64,000 nt of DNA, taken from positions 496,001 through 560,000 of the forward strand of contig NZ_QLLY01000003.1 in NCBI RefSeq assembly GCF_003259365.1. Direction: 5' to 3'. Below are positions 34,965 through 43,473 of this stretch, one piece after another. Position numbers and translations under genes: made by a program. Each line of letters opens with the position of its first letter. Within the stretch, counting starts at the first letter, position 1. The DNA comes from Streptomyces sp. PsTaAH-137. GTDB taxonomy: Bacteria > Actinomycetota > Actinomycetes > Streptomycetales > Streptomycetaceae. The notes under the pieces are model-generated. The model was not told the DNA's origin, searched no databases, and saw nothing but the letters and a program-made list of their open reading frames with translations.

Positions 34965-34994
34965 AGGACTCCGGGAGACAGGACTCCGGGAGAG
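34965..34994. repeat. Tandem direct repeat of 15 bp
   Basis: AGGACTCCGGGAGAC (34965-34979) followed directly by AGGACTCCGGGAGAG (34980-34994). It lies 18 bp upstream of the amidohydrolase start, in its 5' untranslated or promoter region. It could arise by slippage or act as a protein site. Confidence 0.7.
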
Positions 34995-35039
34995 CGGAGG
35001 TGGTGTGCGGTGAGACCGACGTTAGGTACGCCGCGGGGC

Positions 35040-35075
35040 CTTGCGCAGAGCTGGGAGCGCAAGCAGTTCTTGCGC
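35040..35075. promoter_or_regulatory. Three alternating CTTGCGC/GCGCAAG elements
   Basis: CTTGCGC at 35040-35046, GCGCAAG at 35057-35063 and CTTGCGC at 35069-35075 form two inverted repeats that share the middle element, with spacers of 10 and 5 bp. The cluster lies between the LhgO-type gene and the amidohydrolase gene, about 100 bp before the latter start, and looks like an operator for the Ldh/TPP/amidohydrolase unit. Confidence 0.5.
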
Positions 35076-35100
35076 GAAAAGGCGCAGTACGCGGGGGTGT

Positions 35101-36303
35101 TCAGCCCTCGTCGAAGACCGCGTCCACGATGTGCTCGGCGATCGCCAGACTGGCCGTCGCGGCGGGCGACGGCGCGTTGCGCACGGCCGTGATGCGGCCG
35201 GCCCGGTGCAGCCGGAAGTCGTCGACGAGGGTGCCGTCGCGGTCCAGTGCCTGGGCCCGCACACCGGCGCCGCCGCGGACCACGTCGTCGACGCCGACCC
35301 CGGGGACGTACTGTTTCGCGTCCTTCATGAAGGCGGCCGTGGAGAACGAGCCCTTGTACTCCTTGATGCCGGTGCGCCAGTGTCTGGCCGCCATGCGCCA
35401 GACACCGGGGTAGGCGGCGAGCCCCACGAGGTCCTTCGGGGACACGCGCGCGCGGGTGTATCCCTCGCGGGCGAGGGCGAGCACGGCGTTCGGGCCGACC
35501 TCGACCGACCCGTCGACGCGCGGGGTGAAGTGCACGCCGAGGAACGGGTAGCGGGGGTCGGGCACCGGGTAGATCAGCCCGCGCACCAGGTCCGCCCGCT
35601 CCGGTTTGAGCAGCATGTACTCGCCGCGGAACGGGACGATCCGGGGTTCGGGTCCGCCTCGCGCGAGCCGGGCCACGGAGTCGGAGTGGAGCCCGGCGCA
35701 GAGCACGAGCCGGTCGACGCTCACGCGCTCCTGTGCGGACGCCACCTCGATGCCGCCGCCGGTCTCGGTGATGCCGGTGACGCGGAAGCCGAGCCTGACC
35801 TCTCCCCCGGACCGCTCGACGTCCCGGGCGAACGCGCGGGCGATCGCCGGGTAGTCGGTGATCGCGGTGCGCGGGGAGTGCAGGGCCGCGATGCCGCCGG
35901 CCTGCGGTTCGAGCTCGGCGATCTCTTCGCGGGAGACCTTCCGCAGCTCCGGTACGTGGTTGTTCCTGGCCCGCTCGTAGAGGCCGTTCATCCGGTCCAG
36001 CTCGTCCTCGCGGACGGCCATGACCAGCTTGCCGATCTCGCGGTACGGGAGCTGGTGCTCCTGGCAGTACTCGCGCAGGAGGCCGACGCCCCGTACGGTC
36101 AGGTTCGCCTTGAGGCTGCCGGGCGTGTAGTAGATGCCGGCGTGCACGACGCCGGAGTTGTGGCCCGTCTGGTGGTGTGCGACGTCCTGTTCCTTGTCGA
36201 ACACGACGACGCGGGTGCCGGGGCGGCGCAGGGTGATCTCGCGGGCGGTCGCGAGGCCCACGATGCCGGCCCCCACGATGCCTATCGTCTCGTCGGCCAA
36301 CAC
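35101..36303 (-). CDS. lhgO: FAD-dependent L-2-hydroxyglutarate oxidase (LhgO-type)
   Basis: A 400-residue flavoprotein of the DAO family. The FAD-binding fold opens the protein (IGIVGAGIVGLATAREI), followed by VVVFDKEQDVAHHQTGHNSGVVHAGIYY, the LhgO signature around the active-site His. The C-terminus GGAGVRAQALDRDGTLVDDF is also typical. LhgO oxidises L-2-hydroxyglutarate to 2-oxoglutarate at the membrane; in this setting another 2-hydroxyacid is possible. The GTG start at 36303 has GGAGG five bases upstream. It lies 45 bp after the aldehyde dehydrogenase gene on the same strand. Confidence 0.85.
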   Translation of the reverse strand: MLADETIGIVGAGIVGLATAREITLRRPGTRVVVFDKEQDVAHHQTGHNSGVVHAGIYYTPGSLKANLTVRGVGLLREYCQEHQLPYREIGKLVMAVREDELDRMNGLYERARNNHVPELRKVSREEIAELEPQAGGIAALHSPRTAITDYPAIARAFARDVERSGGEVRLGFRVTGITETGGGIEVASAQERVSVDRLVLCAGLHSDSVARLARGGPEPRIVPFRGEYMLLKPERADLVRGLIYPVPDPRYPFLGVHFTPRVDGSVEVGPNAVLALAREGYTRARVSPKDLVGLAAYPGVWRMAARHWRTGIKEYKGSFSTAAFMKDAKQYVPGVGVDDVVRGGAGVRAQALDRDGTLVDDFRLHRAGRITAVRNAPSPAATASLAIAEHIVDAVFDEG

Positions 36304-36348
36304 CCGCCTCCTTTCTGGAAGATGGGACTCTGGACGCGCTCTACCCAA

Positions 36349-37800
36349 CTACGCGCCGTAGTGGATCGCGACCGTCTTCACACGGGTGTAGAAGTGCAGC
36401 GCCTCGGTGCCCTGCTCCTTGAACGGGGAGCCGGAGGCGTGGAAGCCGCCGAAGGGGTGGTGGACGTCCCAGCCCGGGGTGGTCAGGTTCACGGCGATCT
36501 GGCCGCACTCGGCCTCGTCGGCGAAGCGGTGCGCGGCGTGCAGGTCGCGGGTGAAGACGGCGGCGGCGAGGCCGAAGTCGGAGTCGTTGACGGCGGCGAT
36601 CGCGTCGTCGAGGGAGTCGACGGCGCGCACCGCGAGCACCGGTCCGAAGACCTCCTCGCGCCAGATGTCGACGGCGTCGGTGATGTCGCCGAGGACGGTC
36701 GGGTTGAGGTAGCAGCCGTGCGCGAGGGCCTCGTCGGCGGGCGCGTCGCCGCCGGCCAGGATCGTCGCGCCCTGCTTGACGGCGCGCTCGATGTGCTCGG
36801 CGACGCCGTCGCGCTGGCGCGGCCCGGAGAGGGGGCCCACGCTCGTCCCCTCCGCGAGTGGGGCCCCCGGCCTGAGTGCCGCCACCTCGGCCAGCAGCAG
36901 CCGGACGAACGCGTCGTGCACCGGCCGCTCGACGACGACGCGGCTGGTGGCGGTGCACCGCTGTCCTGCCTGTCCGAAGGCGGCGGCGACGACGGTCCGC
37001 GCGGCCTTGGCCAGGTCGGCGTCGGCCAGGACGACCGAGGCGTTCTTGCCGCCCAGCTCGCCCTGGAAGCGGATGTTGCGGGTCGCGAACGCCGTCCGCA
37101 GCCGGTCGCCGACCGCGTTGGAGCCGGTGAAGGTGACGGCGGCGATGCGCGGGTCGTCGAGGAGCGCGCCGGAGATCTGTCCGGTGCGGCCGGTGACGAC
37201 GTTGAGGACCCCGGCGGGCAGGCCCGCGTCGTGCAGCGCCCGCGCCAGGTGGAGCCCCGACAGCGGGGTCTCGCCGGCCGGCTTGAGGACCGCGGTGTTG
37301 CCCGCGGCGAGCGCGGGGGCGAGCTTGCGGGCCGGGGTGATCAGCGGGTCGTTCCACGGGGTGATCGCCAGGACCACGCCGAGCGGTTCGGCCTGCGCGC
37401 TGGTACGGGTGTCGGGGCGGATGTCGTTCAGGAGCGTGCCGTAGCCGCCCCTGCCGACGAGCAGCCCGTAGTACTCCAGGAAGTCGGCGGCCTTCAGCGT
37501 CTCGCCGCGGGCCTCCGCGCGCGTCTTGCCGTTCTCCGTGGCGATGTCCTCGGCGATCGTGTCGGCGCGCTCGCGCAGCAGTGCGGCGGCGGCGGTGAGG
37601 ACCGTGGCGCGGGCCAGCGGGCCGGTGCGCTTCCAGGCGGGGAAGGCGCGCTCGGCGTGGTCGTAGGCGCGGGTGACGTCGGCGGGGGTGAGCGCCGGGA
37701 CGCGGAAGGCGGGGGTGCGCAGGTCGGCCGGGTTCTGGACCTCGATCCACTCGTCGCCGGCCGTCCACTCCCCGCCGACCAGGGTCTCCACGGAACGCAT
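36349..37800 (-). CDS. NAD(P)-dependent aldehyde dehydrogenase
   Basis: A 483-residue ALDH-superfamily enzyme. The nucleophilic cysteine is in GQAGQRCTATSRVVV, the general base in FQGELGGKNASVVL, the cofactor region is TFTGSNAVGDRL, and WNDPLITPARKLAPALAAGN matches the N-terminal core. It should oxidise an aldehyde to the acid, plausibly the product of the TPP enzyme in the same module. It is first of the run ALDH, LhgO, amidohydrolase, TPP enzyme, Ldh. A GTG nine bases before the chosen ATG has a better-spaced GGAGAG and may be the true start. Confidence 0.9.
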   Translation of the reverse strand: MRSVETLVGGEWTAGDEWIEVQNPADLRTPAFRVPALTPADVTRAYDHAERAFPAWKRTGPLARATVLTAAAALLRERADTIAEDIATENGKTRAEARGETLKAADFLEYYGLLVGRGGYGTLLNDIRPDTRTSAQAEPLGVVLAITPWNDPLITPARKLAPALAAGNTAVLKPAGETPLSGLHLARALHDAGLPAGVLNVVTGRTGQISGALLDDPRIAAVTFTGSNAVGDRLRTAFATRNIRFQGELGGKNASVVLADADLAKAARTVVAAAFGQAGQRCTATSRVVVERPVHDAFVRLLLAEVAALRPGAPLAEGTSVGPLSGPRQRDGVAEHIERAVKQGATILAGGDAPADEALAHGCYLNPTVLGDITDAVDIWREEVFGPVLAVRAVDSLDDAIAAVNDSDFGLAAAVFTRDLHAAHRFADEAECGQIAVNLTTPGWDVHHPFGGFHASGSPFKEQGTEALHFYTRVKTVAIHYGA

Positions 37801-38007
37801 CTGGATCACTTCTCTCTCCGGCATCTGCGGTACCGGCATCTGCGACATCTGGAACCGGATGTACGACACACCACGCGCGGCGTCGCGGGCAGATCCGGGG
37901 AGGCAGTCATTGGTTGCGCGGCGCGCGGGTGGCCGCCGTGGCTTTCTGTGCTGCAATCGGAGCGCTGTCGAACCTTTGAACTGGTCTTTTGTGGTGAGGA
38001 GCCCACC

Positions 38008-38295
38008 GTGGCGTACGCCGTTTTCGCCCACTACCGCTGTGCCGCCGACGACGCGGGGACCGTGCGGGACGCGTTGCTGAAGATGCGGGAGTTCACGCGG
38101 TCGGAGCCGGCCAATGTCGCCTATGAGGTGCACGCGGAGGCTGAGGTGCCGGGTGGGTTCGTGCTGTACGAGGTGTACGAGGACCGGGCGGGGTTCGACG
38201 CGCATGGCGCTGCCGCGCATTTCGCGGAGTTGATTGTGGGGGTGGTGCGGCCGTTGCTGGTGTCGCGTGAGGTGACGTTCGGTGAGGTGCTGTAG
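38008..38295 (+). CDS. Antibiotic biosynthesis monooxygenase (ABM) domain protein
   Basis: A 95-residue single ABM-fold protein with FAHYRCAADDAGTVRDALLKM at the start and VLYEVYEDRAGFDAHGAAAHF, the conserved Glu-Tyr helix-strand turn. Such small dimeric barrels act as quinone-forming monooxygenases or as binding and isomerising proteins without a cofactor. The GTG start has GAGGAG nearby. It is divergent from the aldehyde dehydrogenase gene with a 207-bp shared promoter region, which suggests common control with the catabolic genes. Confidence 0.8.
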   Translation: MAYAVFAHYRCAADDAGTVRDALLKMREFTRSEPANVAYEVHAEAEVPGGFVLYEVYEDRAGFDAHGAAAHFAELIVGVVRPLLVSREVTFGEVL

Positions 38296-38304
38296 CGGCT
38301 GCGG

Positions 38305-38400
38305 GTCTCGTTGTGGTTGCTCGCGCTCACGCGGCGGAGCCGCATATCAGAAACAGCCCCGCGCCCCTGAGACGAGCTCCGCTCGCCCAGGGGCGCTGTC
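38305..38400. repeat. Interspersed Streptomyces-type intergenic repeat, copy 1 (with hairpin terminator)
   Basis: Contains GTGGTTGCTCGCGC, CCCCGCGCCCCTGA and a hairpin with arms GCGCCCCTG (38361-38369) and CAGGGGCGC (38388-38396). The family resemblance to 43333-43473 and 47431-47528 is clear. It lies between two convergent stop codons, so it probably also serves as their terminator. Confidence 0.65.
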
Positions 38401-38408
38401 CATCGGCC

Positions 38409-39410
38409 TCAGAACTCGTTGCCCCATACGTACCGGGCCAGCGTCTCCACCAGGACCAGCTTGGCGTGCTGCTCCGGCTCGGTCAGGAGGGGGCGGGAGG
38501 CGATGTCGGCGAAGCCCTGGGCCGGGGAGATCGCCGCGTCCTCCAGGTCCTTCAGTTCGCCCGCCGCGTCCAGGCGGTCGAGGACCGTGTCGATGTCCTC
38601 CAGGTCCGCGACGGCCGCGTCGACCACGCCGAAGCACACGTCCCGGTCCTCGGGCAGGGCGCGGACGAGGTCGAGTTCCGCGGCGGAGGCGGTGCGCAAC
38701 GGGAGGATCCAGCGGTCGGCCGGGATGTGGTTGAACAGCCGCTCCGCCGCCGCCCGGTCGACCGTCTCCGGAGCCGTGGCGCCCGGGAAGCAGCCGATGC
38801 GGACGCCCTCGGGCCGGGAGTCCAGGCGCACGGCCGCGGCGTCGATCGCGAGCGCGTCGGCGTACGGGAGCGAACCCGTAAAGGCAGCGGCGGCCGCGCC
38901 GGGGGCCGTCCCCGCGAGCAGCAGGGGGTTGTCGAGCTGGACGAGGCGGACCCCCGCGTCGACCAAGCGTGCGATCTCGGCGCGGACGATCTCGGCGAAG
39001 GCCTCCCCCAGTTCCCGTACGTCCAGGGGGCTTTCGAGGGTCGCGGCGAGGTACGACGGGGCCGGCAGCGTCACCTTCGGGGCGATGACGGTGAGGCCGG
39101 CCAGGTGCCTGGCGTGGTCGACGGCGAGCGGGCCCTCGGCCTCGGGCAGGGTGTCCGCGGCCCAGACGGCGAGCCCGTCGGGGCCGGTCCGGTCCGTGCG
39201 GCGCACCCCGGCGACGTTCTCCAGGACGGCGCCGCGGAAGTCCTCGTAGGGGTAGCCGCCGTCGGTGACGACCGTGGAGCGGAGCTTGCGCTGGTGGGCG
39301 ACGGCGGCGGTGAGCGCGGCGGTCAGGGAGTCGGGGTCCGTGCGGTTCAGGCCGGCCGGGCGGACCAGGCTGCCGAGGTGGTCGATGCGGTAGTTGAACG
39401 TGTCCGCCAT
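38409..39410 (-). CDS. MetE C-terminal domain-like (cobalamin-independent methionine synthase fold) protein
   Basis: A 333-residue TIM-barrel protein matching the catalytic half of MetE and the UROD/MetE-like proteins: DHLGSLVRP at the start, YEDFRGAVLEN, LVQLDNPLLL where MetE has DEP, and VCFGVVDA. The usual zinc ligands are not clearly kept: the HxC motif region reads RIGCFPG. It may be a methyltransferase with a non-methionine role, perhaps handling methyl groups from methoxylated substrates of this catabolic island, or a lyase. It is the last gene of the run that starts at the extradiol dioxygenase. Confidence 0.65.
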   Translation of the reverse strand: MADTFNYRIDHLGSLVRPAGLNRTDPDSLTAALTAAVAHQRKLRSTVVTDGGYPYEDFRGAVLENVAGVRRTDRTGPDGLAVWAADTLPEAEGPLAVDHARHLAGLTVIAPKVTLPAPSYLAATLESPLDVRELGEAFAEIVRAEIARLVDAGVRLVQLDNPLLLAGTAPGAAAAAFTGSLPYADALAIDAAAVRLDSRPEGVRIGCFPGATAPETVDRAAAERLFNHIPADRWILPLRTASAAELDLVRALPEDRDVCFGVVDAAVADLEDIDTVLDRLDAAGELKDLEDAAISPAQGFADIASRPLLTEPEQHAKLVLVETLARYVWGNEF

Positions 39411-39413
39411 GGT

Positions 39414-39887
39414 TCAGGACCGCCCTTCGGTGGGTGCGCCCGCGACGCCCCAGGCGGCGAACTCCAGTTCGTAGCCGAGGGCTTTGAGGACGTCCTCGGC
39501 GATGACCTGGTCCTCGTCGGCCGTGCCGCCCGCGATGCCGAGGCCGCCGATGATCTCGCCGTCCTTCTTGATGGTCATGCTGCCGTCGGCGGCCATGATC
39601 GGCAGGGCGGCGCCGGGCAGCTGGGAGAGCTGGGAGAAGAAGACGGGCTGGCTCTCCTGCCACTTCTTGAGCATTGTGCCGGGGCGCTGCATGACGGCCG
39701 CGGTGTAGGCCTTGGCGCGGGCGATGTCGGGGGTGAGCGGGCGGGCGCCGTCGGGGCGGCGGACGGCGATGACGAAGCCGCCCGCGTCGACGACGGCGAC
39801 GCTGACCGCCTTGCCGATGTCCTGGGCGCGCCGGTGCGCGGCGCTGATGATCTCTTCCGCGGCGTCGAGGGTGAGGGCGGCGGTCAT
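39414..39887 (-). CDS. HbpS/GlcG-type heme-binding family protein
   Basis: A 157-residue protein of the HbpS/GlcG (DUF336) family: ISAAHRRAQDIGKAVSVAVVDAGGFVIAV at the N-terminus, ARAKAYTAAVMQRPG and GGLGIAGGTADEDQVIAEDVL at the C-terminus. Family members bind heme or act in oxidative-stress sensing, but many lie within catabolic operons with unclear roles. No signal peptide is seen. The start overlaps the stop of the alpha/beta hydrolase gene (ATGA) and the stop is three bases from the MetE-like start, so all three are translationally linked. Confidence 0.85.
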   Translation of the reverse strand: MTAALTLDAAEEIISAAHRRAQDIGKAVSVAVVDAGGFVIAVRRPDGARPLTPDIARAKAYTAAVMQRPGTMLKKWQESQPVFFSQLSQLPGAALPIMAADGSMTIKKDGEIIGGLGIAGGTADEDQVIAEDVLKALGYELEFAAWGVAGAPTEGRS

Positions 39888-40675
39888 ACGGAGTCCTTCG
39901 CGGGGGTGAGGGTGCGGCGCAGCCGGGCGACGGCGGCGTTGTAGGCGTCCGGGGTCTCCCAGTACAGGGAGTGCGGGGCGCCGTCGACGATCTCCAGGTG
40001 GGAGCCGGGCAGGAGGTCGTGGGCGCGGGTGACGGTCCTGACGCTGAGCACGGCGTCCTTCTCGCCTGCGAGGAAGGCGACCCGGACGCCGGACGCGGTG
40101 ATCTCGTCGAGGGTCGGGCCGTCGGCGTCGAGGTTGCGCAGGTCCTGCATGGTGGCGGTGTTGAAGGTGCCGAGCTGCTTGAACAGGAAGGTGAGATCGG
40201 CCCGTTCGGTGCGGAACCGCCGGGTCAACAGGCGGTCGATGACGGGCAGTTTGACGGCCTCCGCGCGGTCGGCGGCGGCGAGTTCGCGCAGCTCGGGGTG
40301 GTCGATGCCGCCCAGCGAGTGGCCGAGGACGACGGAGGTGACGCGCTCGGGGCGGGTGAGTCCGGCGCGCAATGCGGCGACGGAGCCGATGGACTGGCCG
40401 ACGAGCATCGCATCGGTGAGGTCCTCCTGGTCGAGGACGGCGACGACGTCCCCGTAGAAGGCCTGGCCGTCGAACTCGGTCTGCGGCTCGGCCAGTTCTG
40501 TCCGGCCGAAGCCGCGCAGGTCGAGCGTGACGACGGTGAACTCCTCGCGCAGCGCGGCCACCTGCTGCCACCAGATGGCGTGGTGGCCGCCGGAGCCGTG
40601 CACGAACACGATCGCCGGTCCTTCACCGTGCCGCTCGTAGTAGATGGACGCACCGTCGGAATCGACGTAGGGCAT
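39884..40675 (-). CDS. Alpha/beta hydrolase
   Basis: A 263-residue hydrolase. The oxyanion region is FVHGSGGHHAIWW, the nucleophile elbow is LVGQSIGSVAAL (Ser near residue 94) and the catalytic His lies in DGAPHSLYWETP. Related enzymes in catabolic operons cleave carbon-carbon bonds of ring-fission products (meta-cleavage hydrolases) or lactones, which would suit the extradiol dioxygenase upstream. The start ATG is followed by an intact N-terminal strand MPYVDSDGASIYYERHGEGP. Stop overlaps the HbpS-like start. Confidence 0.85.
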   Translation of the reverse strand: MPYVDSDGASIYYERHGEGPAIVFVHGSGGHHAIWWQQVAALREEFTVVTLDLRGFGRTELAEPQTEFDGQAFYGDVVAVLDQEDLTDAMLVGQSIGSVAALRAGLTRPERVTSVVLGHSLGGIDHPELRELAAADRAEAVKLPVIDRLLTRRFRTERADLTFLFKQLGTFNTATMQDLRNLDADGPTLDEITASGVRVAFLAGEKDAVLSVRTVTRAHDLLPGSHLEIVDGAPHSLYWETPDAYNAAVARLRRTLTPAKDSV

Positions 40676-40711
40676 GAGACACGAACTCCTGAACGATGTC
40701 GACGGTGTGGG

Positions 40712-41083
40712 TCAGTTGGGGCGCTTGGCGTGGTACACGAGTTCGATCATGGTGTGGTCGGGATCGTGGATGTAGCAGAACTTCGACTGGTTCTCGGGCC
40801 GCTGGATCGGCCGGGTGTGCCGGATGCCCAGCTCTTTGAGGTGGTCGAGGAACTCGTCCCAGTCGTCGACCTCGACGGCGAAGTGATAGGGCGCCATGCG
40901 CTCCATCTCCTCGACGGGGGTGAAGTGCAGGTCGAAGGTGCCGCGGGTCATGAGCACCACGCGCGTGTTCGACTTCGGCATGATGCGCTTCATCCCGAAG
41001 ACCTTCGCGTACCAGGCGGCGGTGCGGTCGGGGTCGGTGGTGGGGAAGTTGACGTGGTGGATGTAGCGGGGTTCCTTGCTCAT
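40712..41083 (-). CDS. VOC family (glyoxalase/dioxygenase-fold) single-domain protein
   Basis: A 123-residue vicinal-oxygen-chelate protein. Metal-ligand candidates are His in YIHHVNFPTTD, His in APYHFAVEVDD and Glu in HTMIELVYHAK. Such proteins bind a divalent metal and act as isomerases, epimerases, dioxygenases or lyases on small diols and oxo-acids. The start overlaps the stop of the FAH-family gene (ATGA), which implies a common substrate chain. The open frame upstream to 41206 is not part of it. Confidence 0.8.
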   Translation of the reverse strand: MSKEPRYIHHVNFPTTDPDRTAAWYAKVFGMKRIMPKSNTRVVLMTRGTFDLHFTPVEEMERMAPYHFAVEVDDWDEFLDHLKELGIRHTRPIQRPENQSKFCYIHDPDHTMIELVYHAKRPN

Positions 41084-41868
41084 CGGGCAGGACCTTCCTG
41101 TGGCGCTTCCTCTTGTACGGGGTTGGTGAGCACCCCGATGCCGCTGATCTCTACGGCGACGGTGTCCCCCGGCTTCAGCGCGCAGGTGGACTCGGCGCCC
41201 ATCCACAGCACGTCCCCGGGGTGCAGGGTGAGGCGACGGCTCATCGCGACGATGTAGTCGTACGGGTCGAACACCATGTCGCCGGTGGGGAACCGGGCGC
41301 GTACCTCGCCGTTCACGGACAGCGTCGTGGTCTGCGCGAGCGCGTCGACGGCCGTCTCGATCCAGGGGCCCATCGGCTTGAAGGTGTCGCTGTTCTTGGC
41401 GCGCCAGAACGTGCGGTCCTCGTGCTGCCAGGTGCGGGCGCTGACGTCGTTGCCGATCGTCCAGCCGAAAACGCCCGCGCGTGCCTCGTCGTACGTGGCG
41501 TGCCGCATCCGCCGGCCGATGACGGCGACGAGTTCGGGCTCGGCCTCGAACCGGCCGGTGACGTCGGACGGCTTGACGATCGGTGAACCGTGGCCGGTGA
41601 GGGCGTTGTTGGCGCGGTAGCCGATCTCGGGCCGGTCCGGTGTCGTGGCGCCGTGCTCGGCGATGTGACGCGGGTAGTTGAAGCCGACGGCGTAGAAGAC
41701 GGGCGGGACCACCGGGGGCAGCCAGCGGGCCCCGGCCACGGGCAGCTCGCCCGTGACCGAGGGGGCCGGGCTCTCCAGCGGGGAGGCCGAGAGCAGTTCG
41801 AGGGTGCCGGGGGCGGCGGCGCGGGCCCAGCGGGCGCGGCCGTCGACGTCGACGCGGGCGTATTTCAC
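41080..41868 (-). CDS. Fumarylacetoacetate hydrolase family protein
   Basis: A 262-residue FAH-fold enzyme. Typical marks are FYAVGFNYPRHIAEHG, FEAEPELVAVIGRRM (metal-binding acidic pair), GWTIGNDVSARTWQ and FKPMGPWIET. Family members hydrolyse, isomerise or decarboxylate 2-oxo acids from aromatic ring cleavage. The GTG start follows the stop of the aldehyde dehydrogenase by 5 bp, and the stop overlaps the VOC gene start. It probably works downstream of the extradiol dioxygenase. Confidence 0.88.
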   Translation of the reverse strand: MKYARVDVDGRARWARAAAPGTLELLSASPLESPAPSVTGELPVAGARWLPPVVPPVFYAVGFNYPRHIAEHGATTPDRPEIGYRANNALTGHGSPIVKPSDVTGRFEAEPELVAVIGRRMRHATYDEARAGVFGWTIGNDVSARTWQHEDRTFWRAKNSDTFKPMGPWIETAVDALAQTTTLSVNGEVRARFPTGDMVFDPYDYIVAMSRRLTLHPGDVLWMGAESTCALKPGDTVAVEISGIGVLTNPVQEEAPQEGPAR

Positions 41869-41873
41869 GGGCG

Positions 41874-43310
41874 TCAGCTCAGCTGGTGCGCGACGCGCTT
41901 GGTGACGAGGTAGGAGTCCAGGGCCTCGGGGCCACCCTCGCGTCCGTAGCCGCTCTCCTTGACCCCGCCGGACGGCGCCTCGTGGACGGATCCGCCGCAG
42001 TGGTTGATCGACAGGATGCCGGCCTCCAGTTCGGCGGAGAGCTTCTCGGCGGTGGCCGCGGACTCCGTGAACCCGTACGCGGCGAGGCCGAACGGCAGGG
42101 AGTTGGCCACGGCCAGCGCGTCGTCCAGGTCGTCGAACGGCACGATCGGGGCGAGCGGCGCGAACGGCTCCTCGCTCATGATCTGCGCGTCCTGCGGTAC
42201 GTCGGTCAGCACGGTCGGCGCGAAGAAGTATCCGGCCCGGTCGGGCCGCAGGCCGCCGGTGCGCACGGTCGCGCCGCGCCGCACGGCGTCGGCGGTGAGG
42301 CGTTCGGCGGCGGCCAGGCGGCGTTCGTTGGCGAGCGGGCCCATGGTGGTCGCGGGGTCGAGCCCGTCGCCGACCACGATCTCCTCGGTCGCCTTGACGA
42401 AGGCGGCGGCGAAGTCGTCGTGGAGCGAGGAGTGCACGAGGAAGCGGCTGGGCGAGGTGCAGACCTGGCCGGCGTTGAAGAACTTGGCGCGGGCGGCGCG
42501 CTGGGCGGCTTGCACGGGGTCGGCGTCGGCGCAGACGATCACCGGGGCGTGGCCGCCGAGTTCCATCAGGGCCGGCTTCATGACCTGGCCCGCCGTGGCC
42601 GCGAGCAGCTTGCCGACGGGGACGGATCCGGTGAACGCGACGAGCCGGGTGACCGGGGAGGCGATCAGCCGGGCCGAGACGGCGGCGGGGTCGCCGAAGA
42701 CGAGGTTCAGGACTCCGGCGGGGAGTCCCGCGTCGGCGTAGCAGGCGACGAGCGCGGCGGCCGTGGCCGGGGTCTCCTCGGAGGCCTTGAGGACCATGGA
42801 GCAGCCCGCAGAGAGGGCGGAGGAGATCTTCCGGTTGGGGCCGCCGACGGGGAAGTTCCAGGGCACGAACGCGGCGACGGGGCCGATCGGCTCGCGGCGC
42901 ACGGACAGGATCGTGCCGGGCGCGGAGGGGATCGTGCGGCCGTAGGCGCGGCGGGCGTCCTCGATGTGCCAGCGCAGGGTGTCGGCGGTGCGGCGGGCCT
43001 CGCCGATCGCCTCCTTGAGGGGCTTGCCGCCCTCCAGGGTCATCACGCGGCCGATCTCGGGGGCGCGTTCGGTGATCAGGTCGGCGGCGCGGTGCAGGAT
43101 CTCGGTGCGGGTGGCCACGGGGGTGGCGCGCCAGGTCCCGAAGCCCCGGCGCGCCGCTTCGAGGGCGTCGTCGAGGTCGGCGGCGGTCGCCAGGGGTACG
43201 GTGCCGATGGCTTCTTCGGTGGCGGGGTTGAGGACGGGCGCGGTCGCCCGGTCGGCGGCTTCGCGCCACTCGCCGCCTATGTGGAGGCGGACGGTGGGAT
43301 AGCTGTACAT
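41874..43310 (-). CDS. NAD(P)-dependent aldehyde dehydrogenase (second of the island)
   Basis: A 478-residue ALDH with the catalytic Cys in FFNAGQVCTSPSRF, the base in LMELGGHAPVIVC, the cofactor segment AFTGSVPVGKLL and PWNFPVGGPNRKISSALSAG. It is only distantly similar to the ALDH at 36349-37800. In meta-cleavage routes such an enzyme oxidises a semialdehyde ring-fission product to a diacid, which then goes to an FAH-type isomerase or decarboxylase; the FAH gene is the very next one. The ATG at 43310 gives the usual N-terminus. Confidence 0.9.
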   Translation of the reverse strand: MYSYPTVRLHIGGEWREAADRATAPVLNPATEEAIGTVPLATAADLDDALEAARRGFGTWRATPVATRTEILHRAADLITERAPEIGRVMTLEGGKPLKEAIGEARRTADTLRWHIEDARRAYGRTIPSAPGTILSVRREPIGPVAAFVPWNFPVGGPNRKISSALSAGCSMVLKASEETPATAAALVACYADAGLPAGVLNLVFGDPAAVSARLIASPVTRLVAFTGSVPVGKLLAATAGQVMKPALMELGGHAPVIVCADADPVQAAQRAARAKFFNAGQVCTSPSRFLVHSSLHDDFAAAFVKATEEIVVGDGLDPATTMGPLANERRLAAAERLTADAVRRGATVRTGGLRPDRAGYFFAPTVLTDVPQDAQIMSEEPFAPLAPIVPFDDLDDALAVANSLPFGLAAYGFTESAATAEKLSAELEAGILSINHCGGSVHEAPSGGVKESGYGREGGPEALDSYLVTKRVAHQLS

Positions 43311-43332
43311 GGGCGTCGGCCCTCTCGGATCA

Positions 43333-43473
43333 AGCCCCTCCGGCGATTGAGGAGCGGGGTCCGGGGCAGAGCCCCGTGGCCTTCGCGCCGTTGCCGGTCG
43401 AGGTCGCGTCGGCGGCTGCTACGCCGTCGTGGCTGGTCGCGTAGTTCCCCGCGCCCCTGGCGGGGTGATCGAC
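43333..43473. repeat. Interspersed Streptomyces-type intergenic repeat, copy 2
   Basis: Two blocks: AGCCCCTCCGGCGATTGAGG with GGGGTCCGGGGCAGAGCCCC (about 43333-43376), and GTGGCTGGTCGCGTAG then TTCCCCGCGCCCCTGGCGGG (about 43429-43463). Sequences of this kind recur widely between Streptomyces genes. It sits between the dioxygenase stop and the aldehyde dehydrogenase start, splitting an otherwise tight run of genes. The segment holds no gene. Confidence 0.65.
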
